From: Candidatus Woesearchaeota archaeon
Lineage (GTDB): Archaea; Nanobdellota; Nanobdellia; Woesearchaeales; UBA11576
Reading direction: 5' to 3'
Length of the DNA stretch: 13,175 bases
Assembly: GCA_019322385.1 (NCBI GenBank)
Contig: JAHWIS010000052.1
Coordinates: 1-13,175 of the forward strand
The position numbers and the translations under genes are program-made. Below the pieces are notes generated by a model that saw nothing but the letters and a program-made list of their open reading frames with translations, was not told the origin of the DNA and searched no databases. Every line of letters starts with the position of its first letter. The first letter of the stretch is position 1. Of this stretch, positions 1-5,676 are shown in pieces.

Positions 1-575
1 ACCTCTCCCTGCGCCTTGACAATGACTGCCCGTTTCTCCCTCTCTGCTTCTGCTTCCTTGGAGATGACTCGTTTCATGTCTGCTGGCAGCTCTATGTCCT
101 TGATCTCTATCTTGCCTACGTCGATCCCCCAAGGGTCTGTGTCCTTGTCGACTATCTCTCGTATCTTCTTTGCTATGTTCTCCCGTTTCTGCAGGATCTC
201 ATCAAGCTCGAACTCTCCTACGATATTTCTCATCGTTGTCTGCGAAAGCTGTGATACAGCATACATGAACTCCTCGACCTTGATTATCGCTTTTTCTGCC
301 TTCTCCACCTTGTAATACAGCACTGCATTGACCTTTATCGAGACATTGTCTTTTGAGATGCATTCCTGAGACGGCACATCCACTGCCTTGACTCGCATGT
401 CCACGCGTTCCCAGGTCTGGATTATAGGTATCACGATGCGCAGTCCTGGGTCTATTATCCCTGTGTATTTTCCTAGTGTGAACTTGACTCCGCGCTCATA
501 TTCCTTTACAATCTTGAGAGAAGACAGCAGTACGAAGACTACAAATGCGACAATGATAGATATAGCAATAGCCAT
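1..575 (-). CDS. SPFH/Band 7 (stomatin/slipin-like) membrane protein, 3' end outside window
   Basis: The first 191 residues of an SPFH-domain protein are present; the gene runs off the left edge of the window. Residues 2-21 are a single hydrophobic membrane anchor. The SPFH domain follows, with the typical ERGVKFTLGKYTGIIDPGL stretch at about 27-45, a strand rich in V and K near 61-90, and a TDPWGI motif at 146-151, as in stomatins, slipins and HflK/C. The last visible residues (from about 170) begin the charged helical region of the family. The ATG at 573-575 is preceded by GGGTGG with a 7-nt spacer. Family members form membrane-associated oligomers and are often paired with an NfeD-type protease partner, which would lie outside the window. 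The family call is firm; the exact role is not visible. Confidence 0.93.
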   Translation of the reverse strand, partial: MAIAISIIVAFVVFVLLSSLKIVKEYERGVKFTLGKYTGIIDPGLRIVIPIIQTWERVDMRVKAVDVPSQECISKDNVSIKVNAVLYYKVEKAEKAIIKVEEFMYAVSQLSQTTMRNIVGEFELDEILQKRENIAKKIREIVDKDTDPWGIDVGKIEIKDIELPADMKRVISKEAEAEREKRAVIVKAQGE

Positions 576-624
576 CTAGTTACCACCCGGTTTTTCGAAT
601 ATCCCAGAACACAACATAGTACCA

Positions 625-632
625 TTTATAAA
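625..632. promoter_or_regulatory. Symmetric TATA box shared by divergent SPFH and Nog1-like genes
   Basis: TTTATAAA is a perfect palindrome in the 100-bp gap between two divergent genes. Initiation about 25 nt away in either direction would leave short leaders of about 20-25 nt for both genes. On the minus strand it is preceded by an A-rich CAAAAG resembling a BRE, so that direction may be favoured. Assigned by position and sequence only. Confidence 0.5.
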
Positions 633-675
633 CTTTTGTGTTCACTCTGTTATCATCATAAATAAGGAACCGACC

Positions 676-1647
676 ATGAACTTCCAAGGCCTTGCAAAAA
701 TAGAGAAACATGAGTGGTACATAGACCTGGCTTTCAGGAACGCAACAAAGAAAGCAAAGGACATAAAGTCCCAGATGAGGCGCACCCCTTACACCATAAA
801 GCGCGCAGAGGTCGCCAAGATAAGCGAGATAAGAAGGACATTGAGACGCCACTTGGACATCATCCTCAAGTCTTTCCCGTCAATAGACGGCATGAATGAG
901 TTCTATCAGGAACTGGTCCGCGCAACCCTTGAATACGCTCAACTGAAAAAATCCTTAGGAGCCATCAGATGGGCGCAGCAGAAGATAGAGCATTTCTCTG
1001 ATGTCTACAGCAACAAGGTAAAGAGATGCGGTGACTTCAAGAAGATGACCCACTACTCAAGGGAATACTATGGCAGGATAAGCTCAGTGATGAGACAGGT
1101 CAAGAAACCCCTGCAGTATCTTGAGACCTCAAGGAAAGTGATGCGTGACTTCCCGAGCGTCAAGGAAAAGCTATTCACCATAGCAATCGCAGGCTTCCCA
1201 AATGTCGGAAAGACAACACTCCTAGCAAAACTCACAACCTCAAAGCCAGAGATAGCAGCTTACCCATTCACCACAAGGAAGCTCAACATAGGCTACGCAA
1301 CAATCAAGAACCACAAGGTGCAGTTCATCGACACCCCAGGCACCCTAAACAGGTTCGAAAAGATGAACTCTATAGAGAAGCAGGCACATCTTGCGATAAA
1401 ATACTGCGCTGATCTGATTATCTTCGTCTTTGACATAAGCGACCAGACATACGATGAAGAAAAGCAGGGGAAGCTGCTGAACAAGCTCAAGAAATCAGGC
1501 AAAGACACCTTGATATATCTCAGCAAGACAGACCTTGCTGGCAAGGAAAAAACAGGGCTCTCAAAAGCCGCGATAAGCAAGAAATACCCCTTTATAAAGG
1601 CTGTAGCCACAGACCCAAAAGATTTAAAACATAGGATTGCTCTCTAG
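676..1647 (+). CDS. Nog1-like GTP-binding protein (large-subunit ribosome assembly)
   Basis: A 323-residue GTPase of the archaeal Nog1 type. Residues 1-160 form the charged, helical NOG1 N-terminal domain. The G domain follows: G1 GFPNVGKTT from residue 173, G2 within PFTTRKLNIG near 198, G3 DTPGT from 219, and G4 SKTD at 283-286, where the usual Asn of NKxD is Ser. Nog1 proteins act in maturation of the large ribosomal subunit, binding GTP and pre-ribosomal RNA. The ATG has AAGGA 7 nt upstream. The G5 region is weak, and the frame stops at TAG (1645-1647). The same frame then continues for 20 plausible residues to a TGA at 1708-1710, so the annotated end may be a nonsense change in a 344-codon gene. 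Confidence 0.92.
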   Translation: MNFQGLAKIEKHEWYIDLAFRNATKKAKDIKSQMRRTPYTIKRAEVAKISEIRRTLRRHLDIILKSFPSIDGMNEFYQELVRATLEYAQLKKSLGAIRWAQQKIEHFSDVYSNKVKRCGDFKKMTHYSREYYGRISSVMRQVKKPLQYLETSRKVMRDFPSVKEKLFTIAIAGFPNVGKTTLLAKLTTSKPEIAAYPFTTRKLNIGYATIKNHKVQFIDTPGTLNRFEKMNSIEKQAHLAIKYCADLIIFVFDISDQTYDEEKQGKLLNKLKKSGKDTLIYLSKTDLAGKEKTGLSKAAISKKYPFIKAVATDPKDLKHRIAL

Positions 1648-1710
1648 TTCAAGGGGATACTGGACGTTGAGAGATATGGGCTGCTCAGCAATGAGCTGTA
1701 TAGATTCTGA
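1648..1710 (+). other. In-frame coding-like extension after the Nog1 TAG
   Basis: Directly after the TAG, in the same frame, 20 codons read FKGILDVERYGLLSNELYRF and end in TGA. The stretch looks like a natural helical C-terminus, and a CAG-to-TAG change would produce this arrangement. It could also be chance sequence. Confidence 0.4.
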
Positions 1711-1809
1711 GTGATTACTTTTCCCCAACTAAAAAAACCTTGAAACCTATTTAAACACTGTTTTAAGCACTCTAGAAGGCGAATATAGTCTTCACTCGAG
1801 AATAGTAAT

Positions 1810-1818
1810 ATTTAAATA
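1810..1818 (+). promoter_or_regulatory. TATA box for the kinase-like gene
   Basis: ATTTAAATA lies about 80 nt before the GTG start. Initiation about 26 nt downstream, near 1840, falls just before a 12-codon mini-ORF (1845-1883). Another TATA-like TATTTAAAC at 1748-1756 is further away. The rest of the 1711-1894 gap shows no further gene. Confidence 0.4.
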
Positions 1819-1844
1819 TGATTGCTCCATCACATAATACATTC

Positions 1845-1883
1845 ATGCATGAAAATAGGGGGTCTGGCTATTTTGAACGCTAG
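1845..1883 (+). other. Possible leader mini-ORF ahead of the kinase-like gene
   Basis: ATG at 1845 opens 12 codons (MHENRGSGYFER) ending in TAG at 1881-1883. The stop codon overlaps the GAGGT (1883-1887) that serves as ribosome binding site for the GTG at 1895. The predicted transcription start is only a few bases upstream, so it could be read leaderless. No independent evidence of translation. Confidence 0.2.
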
Positions 1884-1894
1884 AGGTTCACAAA

Positions 1895-3145
1895 GTGGGA
1901 ACTAAAGATGGTAAGGGGAGCGAAGATCTTTCTGATCCAGAGATGGATTTAAGTAAGTTGAGAAGGGAGCTTTTCCAGGAAGGTACAAAGTTTCTTACTA
2001 CAATAAGGAGTCCTTCAGAAAGATCTCTTGCAAGGAACAACCTTTTTGTACTGGCAGGCCCGACTGGAGCTGGAAAGACCACTGTCCAGCAGAAGGTCAA
2101 TGATTTCTTTGAGCTAGGTGTTCTTGCGCATGTTGACAAGGACAACACAAGACCAAAAAGAGAGGTTGTCGACGGAGCACACATCCCTATAACAAGAGAG
2201 GAGTACAAGAGGCGCAAGAAGGCAGGAACATACGTCCATACATACTCGACGAATTACGATAATGAGAAAGGCCAGTCAAAGAGAGTGTTCTACGGAATCC
2301 CAAAGGATCCTCTCCTCGAGAAACTGAGAAGCAGCGATGCATTGCTCACCCTGACAGATCCTGCATCATACATCACATTTGAGGCAGTTGCACAAGAACT
2401 TGCTGAAAAAGCAAACATCATTCCCGTCATAATAACAACTGACAAGCCAGATGATCTCACCCTGCGTCTCGAGGACAGGCTATGCAGCCCTGACGAGAGG
2501 GCCCGCAGGCTGAAACAGGCCAGCCCGCAGTGGGACCATTTCAATGAGTTTGCAAATGATGTCGACCATGTCATAATCAACAACTCACCAGAGAGCCTCA
2601 TGAGAAGCAGGATAAGGGAATCCAAGATAACCCAGAAGATAGAAGGCGAGACCCATAAGGCTATCGACGACACATTGAGGAAGTTCGCTTCCATAGTCCA
2701 TTTCTACCAGTATCTCAAGAACGCAGCGCACTACACAGGCAATCTGTTCGATGTCCACAATGCATTCAGGGACTGGGTGTGTGTGCAGATATTCGGCATA
2801 GACTATACAACCCTTGCAAACAACCTCAAGAGCAGCAGCACACGTGTCGGACTCAACCAGTCTGCGCAGCTCATACAGCGCATCAAGCAGGAGACCAGGA
2901 AATCAACACAGGTCGACCATATATTCGGGGAGCTTGCAGCGACGAGCATAAGATACAAGGACGGCATCGCGACTGTCAGGTTCAATGACGTCATAAAGAA
3001 GTCGAATCCGACTGACGGCAAGTACATCTTCAGCATGTTGCTGCCGCAGCACGGCATCTGGACAGAGTGCGGCACCCGGCGCTATGCATTGACAGAAAGG
3101 CCTACTGAAGGCGACATCTATGCTATCGACATGAAGATAGTATAA
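1895..3145 (+). CDS. Guanylate-kinase-like P-loop protein with unrecognised C-terminal domain
   Basis: The 416-residue product starts at GTG with GAGGT 7 nt upstream; an in-frame ATG at 1943 is the alternative. Residues about 45-245 match the guanylate kinase fold: Walker A GPTGAGKTT at 55-63, the GMP-binding-like segment NTRPKREVVDGAHIPI at 84-99, YGIP at 133-136, and an RLEDR...RRLKQA lid region ending in VDHVIINNS. The Glu of the 'flE' motif that contacts the guanine base in classical enzymes seems absent: the aligned stretch reads TYVHTY. Substrate is therefore uncertain; GMP, a PhnN-like ribosyl phosphate or another phosphate acceptor are options. Residues about 250-416 form a second, mixed helical and strand-rich region I do not recognise. 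That makes the protein about twice the length of ordinary guanylate kinases (about 190-210 aa). The gene converges with the Nudix gene 17 nt away. Confidence 0.75.
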   Translation: MGTKDGKGSEDLSDPEMDLSKLRRELFQEGTKFLTTIRSPSERSLARNNLFVLAGPTGAGKTTVQQKVNDFFELGVLAHVDKDNTRPKREVVDGAHIPITREEYKRRKKAGTYVHTYSTNYDNEKGQSKRVFYGIPKDPLLEKLRSSDALLTLTDPASYITFEAVAQELAEKANIIPVIITTDKPDDLTLRLEDRLCSPDERARRLKQASPQWDHFNEFANDVDHVIINNSPESLMRSRIRESKITQKIEGETHKAIDDTLRKFASIVHFYQYLKNAAHYTGNLFDVHNAFRDWVCVQIFGIDYTTLANNLKSSSTRVGLNQSAQLIQRIKQETRKSTQVDHIFGELAATSIRYKDGIATVRFNDVIKKSNPTDGKYIFSMLLPQHGIWTECGTRRYALTERPTEGDIYAIDMKIV

Positions 3146-3148
3146 GAA

Positions 3149-3160
3149 TTCTTTTTTATT
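3149..3160 (+). terminator. T-tract downstream of the kinase-like gene
   Basis: A T-rich run (TTCTTTTTTATT) right after the stop fits archaeal T-tract termination, in the 17-bp gap between convergent genes. Confidence 0.35.
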
Positions 3161-3162
3161 CT

Positions 3163-3819
3163 CTACAAGAAAGGATAATAATCCCTTACAAGGACAGAAA
3201 GATCATGCGTGAACCTTCGGTCTCCTTTCTCGATAAGTTCCCTCAGCTCATTCTTCTGATAGAACATGCATTCAACAGCCTCGCCAAGCCCATCGCTAAA
3301 CTCCTGAGCATCTGTCCTGGCTGTGAACTCAAGTGTTTCCTTCTCAAGCACTCCTGTGTATATGTGAGCCCTGAATCTCCTTCTCCATGGCCTGCCGCCC
3401 CGGTCTATCCTATCAGTCGCAAACCATGGCTGGATATCGACCAGTCGCACTACAGCTGTATGACTGAGGTCAGCGGTTCGCATGTTCCGCATGTATTGGT
3501 CAACAGAATGCTCTATCTTCACCTCTGTCCTTATCTCCTCTATCGCTTCCCTAGAAAGAGCATTATCAGGTGTCTCGCCATGATGCACATGGCCTCCGAC
3601 TGTCTTGCACCATAGGTGCGGGTTCTCTGACTTGTCTGCTCGCTTGACAACATACATGCCTTTCTCAGGATGCACCAGCATCAGGAACACAGCAGGCACT
3701 GCAAGGTGTGCATCGCCTTCCCTAAGAGAGTGTTCCTTTATCTCACTTAGAAGTTTATCTTTCTTAGCTGTCTTGATCAGCCTTCCTTCTCTGTCATATG
3801 CGTCAAGTAGCTCAGTCAT
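3163..3819 (-). CDS. Nudix hydrolase (IPP-isomerase/YfcD-like arrangement)
   Basis: A 218-residue Nudix protein. The Nudix box begins at G76: GHVHHGE, then seven residues, then REAIEEIRT (90-98). The metal-binding REx2EE core is intact (R90, E91, E94, E95), but the Gly expected late in the box is Arg97. The N-terminus (MTELLDAYDREGRLIKT) followed by HLAVPAVFLMLVHP resembles Nudix proteins of the isopentenyl-diphosphate isomerase/YfcD group. These hydrolyse or isomerise diphosphate-linked substrates with Mg2+; the substrate here is unknown. The ATG at 3817-3819 is about 28 nt from a TATA box with no SD, so the mRNA is probably leaderless. The stop is TAG. Confidence 0.88.
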   Translation of the reverse strand: MTELLDAYDREGRLIKTAKKDKLLSEIKEHSLREGDAHLAVPAVFLMLVHPEKGMYVVKRADKSENPHLWCKTVGGHVHHGETPDNALSREAIEEIRTEVKIEHSVDQYMRNMRTADLSHTAVVRLVDIQPWFATDRIDRGGRPWRRRFRAHIYTGVLEKETLEFTARTDAQEFSDGLGEAVECMFYQKNELRELIEKGDRRFTHDLSVLVRDYYPFL

Positions 3820-3842
3820 TTTGAGAAAATAAGGCCTAATTG

Positions 3843-3851
3843 ATATTTAAA
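3843..3851 (-). promoter_or_regulatory. TATA box for the Nudix gene (leaderless)
   Basis: On the minus strand this reads TTTAAATAT, preceded by a purine-rich GAAAGG resembling a BRE. A start about 26 nt downstream coincides with the ATG. Confidence 0.5.
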
Positions 3852-3904
3852 CCTTTCCACATTTAACCACTAAATAATAGATACAAATAAGATACACTAG
3901 ACGC

Positions 3905-4855
3905 TTACTTCAGCGCCTCTATACCCATCCTGACCTCTGTTATCGCCACCAGTATGTCAAGGATATGCAATGCATTCCTCAGCACCAATGACTGCTCTAT
4001 AGGAGCCTTCTTGACCAGTGCCTTGAACCCCACCTTGGCACCATGCCTTGTCTCGTAGAACTTCGCGACCTTCTGCGGGTCGAACTTGTAGAAGAGGTCG
4101 TTGTATTGGCTGAATGCGTCTGCTATCTGTGTCATGATCTTCTTTGCCCCGTCGGTGAACCTGGGGCTCTTCATCGCCAATGACTCTCGCGCAACCCATT
4201 TAAGGATGTCTGTGATCTCTTCCAGCGACGAGACCACCTGGTACAATGAAGTGACATCGCTCATCACATCATATCCTTTCTTGTTCAGCAATCTAAGAGA
4301 ATAGCTGATGAACTTAGTAATGTTGTCATGCCTTTCCTCCAGCGTCTCAAGCTGTGCTGCATTGCCTGTGCTGATGCCTCGGATGACTTCCTCAAACGCA
4401 TCATTGAGAAGTATGAATATCCTGCGGAGGATGTTGCTGAAATCCTTTGCAGACGCTTCTGATATCGACTTGACCAAACACGAATTCTCCTTCTGCTGGA
4501 TCACCTCGACACCGACGAGCCTTGATATCTCCTCGTGGATTATCGAGCTTATCTTCCTTTGTTTGCCTGTCCTAAGGTGCTTCGAGACAGGCTCGCCGTA
4601 CAGAACATCGATGGAATCATAGCCCTTCCTGTATGCGCTTCTGAGGTAGAATATTATAGTGGACCTGTCCATGCCGCTGACATCAAGGACCTTTTCAGAC
4701 GGCTCTACAGAAGAGTCAGTGCGAACAACAATCTTGCTGCCCTGCTCCTGCAGGTCGAGCTCCATGCCCTTCTTGACATTGTTCTGCACAATCCATCTCT
4801 TAGGGAGAGAGACAAGGCATGTCGAGCCGGCTATCTGTATGACTTTTCGCTTGAT
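3905..4855 (-). CDS. AbrB-PhoU fusion protein (phosphate uptake regulator-like), non-canonical start
   Basis: The protein has an N-terminal swapped-hairpin AbrB/SpoVT-like domain (KRKVIQIAGSTCLVSLPKRW, then NNVKKGMELDL) and, from about residue 125, helical PhoU-like repeats with a metal-site-like LEERHDN. This architecture is common in archaeal phosphate uptake regulators, where the first domain may bind DNA. The only standard start in frame is a GTG at 4787-4789, which would delete most of the AbrB domain. Upstream, the frame stays open to a TAA at 4874-4876 but has no ATG, GTG or TTG. A strong GGGGGT (4863-4868) sits 7 nt before an ATC codon (4853-4855), chosen here as start. An ATA at 4859-4861 is the other option. 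A frameshift or base error would also explain it. No pst transport genes are nearby. Confidence 0.8.
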   Translation of the reverse strand: MKRKVIQIAGSTCLVSLPKRWIVQNNVKKGMELDLQEQGSKIVVRTDSSVEPSEKVLDVSGMDRSTIIFYLRSAYRKGYDSIDVLYGEPVSKHLRTGKQRKISSIIHEEISRLVGVEVIQQKENSCLVKSISEASAKDFSNILRRIFILLNDAFEEVIRGISTGNAAQLETLEERHDNITKFISYSLRLLNKKGYDVMSDVTSLYQVVSSLEEITDILKWVARESLAMKSPRFTDGAKKIMTQIADAFSQYNDLFYKFDPQKVAKFYETRHGAKVGFKALVKKAPIEQSLVLRNALHILDILVAITEVRMGIEALK

Positions 4856-4862
4856 TTTTATG

Positions 4863-4868
4863 ACCCCC
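4863..4868 (-). promoter_or_regulatory. Ribosome binding site that decides the AbrB-PhoU start
   Basis: GGGGGT on the minus strand is the only SD-like run upstream of the conserved N-terminus. Its 7-nt spacing to the ATC codon at 4853-4855 supports initiation there and not at the GTG 66 nt further in. Confidence 0.45.
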
Positions 4869-4887
4869 TGATATTATATAGCGATAT

Positions 4888-4912
4888 AGTGTTTTTATTA
4901 TAAAAAAACACT
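4888..4912. promoter_or_regulatory. 25-bp palindrome, candidate operator
   Basis: Perfect 9-bp arms AGTGTTTTT (4888-4896) and AAAAACACT (4904-4912) flank a 7-bp spacer. On the minus strand it lies between a TATA-like TTATAAAAA (about 4912-4921) and the predicted transcription start of the AbrB-PhoU gene. That is where an archaeal repressor would block transcription. Autoregulation by the AbrB domain is an inference. Confidence 0.45.
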
Positions 4913-4945
4913 TTTTTATAATCTTTATAAAATATATAGGATAGT

Positions 4946-4956
4946 TATATATAAAA
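4946..4956 (+). promoter_or_regulatory. TATA box for the small acidic protein
   Basis: TATATATAAAA (4946-4956) would start a transcript near 4977-4980, leaving a leader of about 40 nt that contains the G-rich ribosome binding site before 5017. A second TATA-like TTTATAAAA lies at 4924-4932. Confidence 0.4.
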
Positions 4957-5016
4957 CTTACGCCTATACTATGCCTGTAACATACGTGAAATTTTCAACA
5001 TTTGGGGGGGCGGTAC

Positions 5017-5172
5017 ATGAAAATGCGAAAACAGCATGCCAAAAGAGGGTTCGACGAAGAGCCGATTATGCAAGATTTCGACACTTCAGACCCGTATTCT
5101 GAGCATTTTAACGAAGAAGATTCTCACTTTGACCACGCTGAGAAGTGGTTTATGCGCGGTTATTTAGAGTAA
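5017..5172 (+). CDS. Small acidic, histidine-containing hypothetical protein (51 aa)
   Basis: An ATG at 5017 with a G-rich SD-like run (GGGGGGGCGGT, 5004-5014) just upstream opens 51 codons ending in TAA. The protein begins basic (MKMRKQHAKRG) and then becomes strongly acidic with several His and aromatic residues, ending HAEKWFMRGYLE. There is no membrane segment, signal peptide or recognised motif. It is divergent from the AbrB-PhoU gene over an AT-rich promoter region. An overlapping ORF in another frame (4971-5105, starting MPVTYVKFSTFGG) passes through the seven-G run, but lacks its own SD and is less likely. Not recognised as any known family. Confidence 0.55.
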   Translation: MKMRKQHAKRGFDEEPIMQDFDTSDPYSEHFNEEDSHFDHAEKWFMRGYLE

Positions 5173-5269
5173 TAACAGAAATTATAAAGTTTATATAGAA
5201 AGCTATTAAATATTAAAGGAATTCCAACAATATGAACTTCCATTTATGGGAAGACATCTCTCAACACCT

Positions 5270-5316
5270 GGATGCAGTGGCCATAATGCTTCTCCTTGCT
5301 CAGGCCACTGACATCC
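5270..5316. repeat. Hairpin 1 (13 bp with one bulge)
   Basis: GGATGCAGTGGCC (5270-5282) pairs with GGCCACTG (5303-5310) and, after one bulged A, CATCC (5312-5316). The 20-nt loop and the 3' arm lie within direct repeat copy 1. Confidence 0.7.
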
Positions 5317-5326
5317 TCTATTATTC
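5286..5326. repeat. 41-bp direct repeat, copy 1
   Basis: Identical over 41 bp to 5396-5436, beginning ATGCTTCTCCTTGCTCAGG and ending CTCTATTATTC. Similarity continues upstream through GGCCAT with a one-base indel. Confidence 0.9.
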
Positions 5327-5328
5327 TC

Positions 5329-5359
5329 GTGCTACTCCGAACATAGTGAGGAGTAGTAC
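5329..5359. repeat. Hairpin 2 (10 bp, one G-T pair)
   Basis: GTGCTACTCC (5329-5338) pairs with GGAGTAGTAC (5350-5359) around an 11-nt loop, between the two direct repeats. Confidence 0.6.
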
Positions 5360-5368
5360 TGTTTTTGT

Positions 5369-5389
5369 CAAGTTTTTCTAAAAAACTTG
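5369..5389. repeat. Hairpin 3 (perfect 9 bp)
   Basis: CAAGTTTTT (5369-5377) and AAAAACTTG (5381-5389) form a perfect stem with a 3-nt loop just before direct repeat copy 2. Confidence 0.65.
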
Positions 5390-5395
5390 GGCCAT

Positions 5396-5436
5396 ATGCT
5401 TCTCCTTGCTCAGGCCACTGACATCCTCTATTATTC
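5396..5436. repeat. 41-bp direct repeat, copy 2
   Basis: Exact second copy of 5286-5326, 110 bp downstream. Here the upstream arm needed for hairpin 1 is reduced to GGCC, so the full stem of copy 1 is lost. Confidence 0.9.
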
Positions 5437-5516
5437 CAAACTTTTCCGAACGCGAGCAGATACATTTCTCTCCTTCAGGACCTCTTATCTTGCCAAATCG
5501 CGTTCGCAAAGGTTTG
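5437..5516. repeat. Imperfect 18-bp inverted repeat (hairpin 4)
   Basis: CAAACTTTTCCGAACGCG (5437-5454) and CGCGTTCGCAAAGGTTTG (5499-5516) are complementary at 16 of 18 positions around 44 nt. It starts exactly where direct repeat copy 2 ends. Confidence 0.65.
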
Positions 5517-5525
5517 ATCAAAATA

Positions 5526-5556
5526 GGCGGGCACCTCCCTCCGGTCGGAGCCCACC
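5526..5556. repeat. GC-rich hairpin 5
   Basis: GGCGGGC (5526-5532) and GCCCACC (5550-5556) pair at 6 of 7 positions. A competing inner stem CTCCG/CGGAG lies at 5539-5550. This is the most GC-rich spot in an AT-rich intergenic region. Confidence 0.45.
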
Positions 5557-5660
5557 ACGAACTAGAAAACAGGCATCTGTCTTTTACTATCATTCTTTGC
5601 CGAAGGCCCCCTATCCTATTGATCCGATGTGCAGAATATTAGCACAATCAAGTCTTGGCA

Positions 5661-5676
5661 GCGCTAAAAAGAAAAC
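5661..5676 (-). terminator. T-tracts downstream of the MscS gene
   Basis: On the minus strand GGTTTTCTTTTTAGCG follows the MscS stop within a few bases, a typical archaeal T-rich termination signal. Confidence 0.45.

Larger units (their letters stand above)
5173..5676. other. Gene-poor, hairpin-rich intergenic region
   Basis: About 500 bp without a convincing gene. It opens with AT-rich, TATA-like sequence (5181-5214). It then holds two 41-bp direct repeats 110 bp apart and five segments able to form stems between 5270 and 5556. Short open frames exist on both strands (plus 5232-5381; minus 5244-5593), and each repeat copy reads MLLLAQATDILYYS on plus or IIEDVSGLSKEKH on minus. None resembles a known family. 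It could be a structured RNA gene, a decayed mobile element, or remnants of a duplicated gene. Confidence 0.5.

Noticed and set aside
580..852. Minus-strand 90-aa open frame
   Set aside because: It is largely antisense to the Nog1-like gene, spans its promoter, and has a Cys-rich composition typical of a shadow frame.
1645..1647. TAG recoded as pyrrolysine
   Set aside because: TAG ends five other genes here (Nudix, MscS, L10e, first pilin-like, amrS) at sensible lengths, and no pyl genes are present. A simple stop or mutation is more likely.
3163..3819. Nudix protein being inactive because of the changed box residue
   Set aside because: Only the late Gly is replaced by Arg; the catalytic REx2EE residues are intact and this position varies in active members.
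4971..5105. Overlapping 44-aa ORF ahead of the 51-aa gene as the real gene
   Set aside because: It has no SD, and the predicted transcription start falls near or after its ATG. The 51-aa frame has a strong SD.
5286..5436. Two identical 41-bp repeats as a CRISPR remnant
   Set aside because: Only two copies, no second spacer, a 69-bp intervening sequence that itself forms two hairpins, and no cas genes.
5244..5593. Minus-strand open frames (two overlapping, about 70 aa each) and the plus frame 5387-5749 as genes
   Set aside because: They differ in frame, have no SD and show no recognisable family; the plus frame runs into the MscS gene. They are better explained by the repeated sequence.
5437..5676. 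A tRNA, SRP RNA or RNase P RNA in the hairpin-rich gap
   Set aside because: I could not find a T-loop/acceptor arrangement, the SRP core motif, or the RNase P conserved blocks on either strand.
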